A stretch of DNA of 64,000 nucleotides from the NCBI RefSeq assembly GCF_022549355.1, contig NZ_JAKZGL010000006.1, positions 1 through 64,000 on the forward strand, read 5' to 3'. Numbering within the stretch: position 1 is the stretch's first letter; every line of letters begins with the position of its first letter. Of the stretch, positions 63,387 through 64,000 are shown in pieces. The stretch is from Acinetobacter sp. NIPH 2699. Its GTDB lineage: Bacteria > Pseudomonadota > Gammaproteobacteria > Pseudomonadales > Moraxellaceae. The notes beneath the pieces were generated by a model. The model had not been told where the DNA came from and searched no databases. It was given only the letters and a program-made list of their open reading frames with translations. The position numbers were made by a program, and so were the translations under genes.

Positions 63387-64000
63387 ATGGCAAAACAGAT
63401 TAAGCCACTTTCCTCTACCCAATGTGATGGGGCAAAACCAAAAGAAAAAGACTACAACCTGTATGACGGACAGGGCTTGATTTTATTTGTTCGAAAAAAT
63501 GGTTCAAAGGTTTGGAGATTTAAATACAAACGTCCTAATGGTAAAGATGGATTAATGACATTAGACAACTACCCAGCCCTTACTTTAAAAGAAGCTCGGG
63601 AACGTAGAGCCATTTATTTAAATCAGTTAGCCAATAATATTGACCCTATTAATCAAATTAAAATTGAAGAAGCTAAAAACAGTGATGAGTTTAGTTTTGA
63701 GCGTATTGCACGAGATTGGCATGAGGCGTATGTGGCTACTGGCAAGTGGAATCAAGCCACGGCAAGAAAAGCCTTAAGCAACTTTGAAATGTATGTTTTC
63801 CCTGTCATTGGTAATAAACCGATAGATACGATTAAAACCCGAGATTTGTATAGCGTCCTGAGTAAGATTGAAGAAAAGGGCTTTTTAGAAATCGTCAGTA
63901 AGACACGACAAAGATTTTCGGGTATTTTCGCTTATGCCATTACTAAGGGTTACATTGATCTAAGCCCAGCCGTAGCTTTAAGTGATGCAATCACGATTAC
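63387..64000 (+). CDS. int: P4-type tyrosine recombinase integrase (3' end beyond the window)
   Basis: Open from ATG 63387 to the window end (at least 204 residues, no stop). The N-terminal DUF4102-like arm-binding domain is visible: YNLYDGQGLILFVRKNGSKV, WRFKYKRPNGKDGLMTLDNY, LTLKEARERRA. The core-binding domain follows from about residue 105 (SFERIARDWHEAYVA, SNFEMYVFPVIGNKPI, TRDLYSVLSKIEEKG, RQRFSGIFAYAITKGYID). The catalytic domain with R-H-R-Y lies outside. It integrates a genomic island or prophage at the adjacent tRNA-Leu. Confidence 0.92.
   Translation, partial: MAKQIKPLSSTQCDGAKPKEKDYNLYDGQGLILFVRKNGSKVWRFKYKRPNGKDGLMTLDNYPALTLKEARERRAIYLNQLANNIDPINQIKIEEAKNSDEFSFERIARDWHEAYVATGKWNQATARKALSNFEMYVFPVIGNKPIDTIKTRDLYSVLSKIEEKGFLEIVSKTRQRFSGIFAYAITKGYIDLSPAVALSDAITI

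Overview
The window looks like a chromosomal segment of an Acinetobacter-type gammaproteobacterium (Moraxellaceae). This is inferred from the AT-rich coding style, the gene order rlmN-pilW-rodZ-ispG-hisS-yfgM-bamB-der, rplM-rpsI-sspA-sspB on one strand, and the absence of enterobacterial landmarks. No database search was possible, so the genus is an inference.

Layout. (1) 1-135: the 3' end of a 5S rRNA gene and its terminator, closing an rRNA operon. (2) 338-2116: a DASS/SLC13-type anion permease with internal TrkA-C domains. (3) 2249-13174: an acyclic-terpene (citronellol/geraniol) catabolic locus, atuABCDEF, with the divergent TetR regulator atuR and an outlying acyl-CoA dehydrogenase. Three copies of one palindrome link the outlying gene to the same regulator. 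A frameshifted lipoprotein gene sits behind atuR. (4) 13165-16048: a ferritin-like hypothetical gene and a secreted sphingomyelinase/phospholipase C with a probable membrane-anchored foldase. (5) 16405-18879: two Roadblock/LC7 proteins, a small Ras-like GTPase and an uncharacterised two-domain protein, resembling a reduced conservon or MglA/MglB switch. (6) 19263-22044: sspA-sspB-orf and rplM-rpsI. (7) 22261-28592: a DUF4124 protein, pdxA-rsmA-apaH, a glycosyltransferase plus PAP2 phosphatase preceded by a strong Pho box, iscX and ndk. (8) 28666-37671: the housekeeping run rlmN-pilW-rodZ-ispG-hisS-yfgM-bamB, then a 400-base structured gap, then der.

(9) 37800-55394: a complete aryl polyene (APE) pigment cluster of about 19 genes. 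It is preceded by a sigma70-like promoter and nine perfect tandem copies of a 7-bp repeat in the presumptive 5' UTR. It encodes a KS/chain-length-factor pair, a second KS, ketoreductase, dehydratases, two ACPs, an acyl-ACP ligase fused to a dehydratase-like hotdog domain, an ammonia lyase for an aryl starter, a thioesterase, acyl- and glycosyltransferases, a halogenase-like flavoprotein, LolA and MMPL export/lipid transfer proteins and an Sfp-type PPTase.

(10) 55421-62940 (minus strand): secF-secD-yajC-tgt, a LemA pair and queA. (11) 63068-64000: a tRNA-Leu(CAA) gene with its promoter, followed by a P4-type integrase that runs off the window. This marks the left end of an integrated element.

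Most interesting points: the heptamer repeat in front of the APE cluster, the Pho-box-controlled glycosyltransferase/PAP2 pair, the Roadblock-GTPase module with mutually exclusive hairpins, the AtuR operator set, the structured region upstream of der, and the tRNA-Leu island junction.
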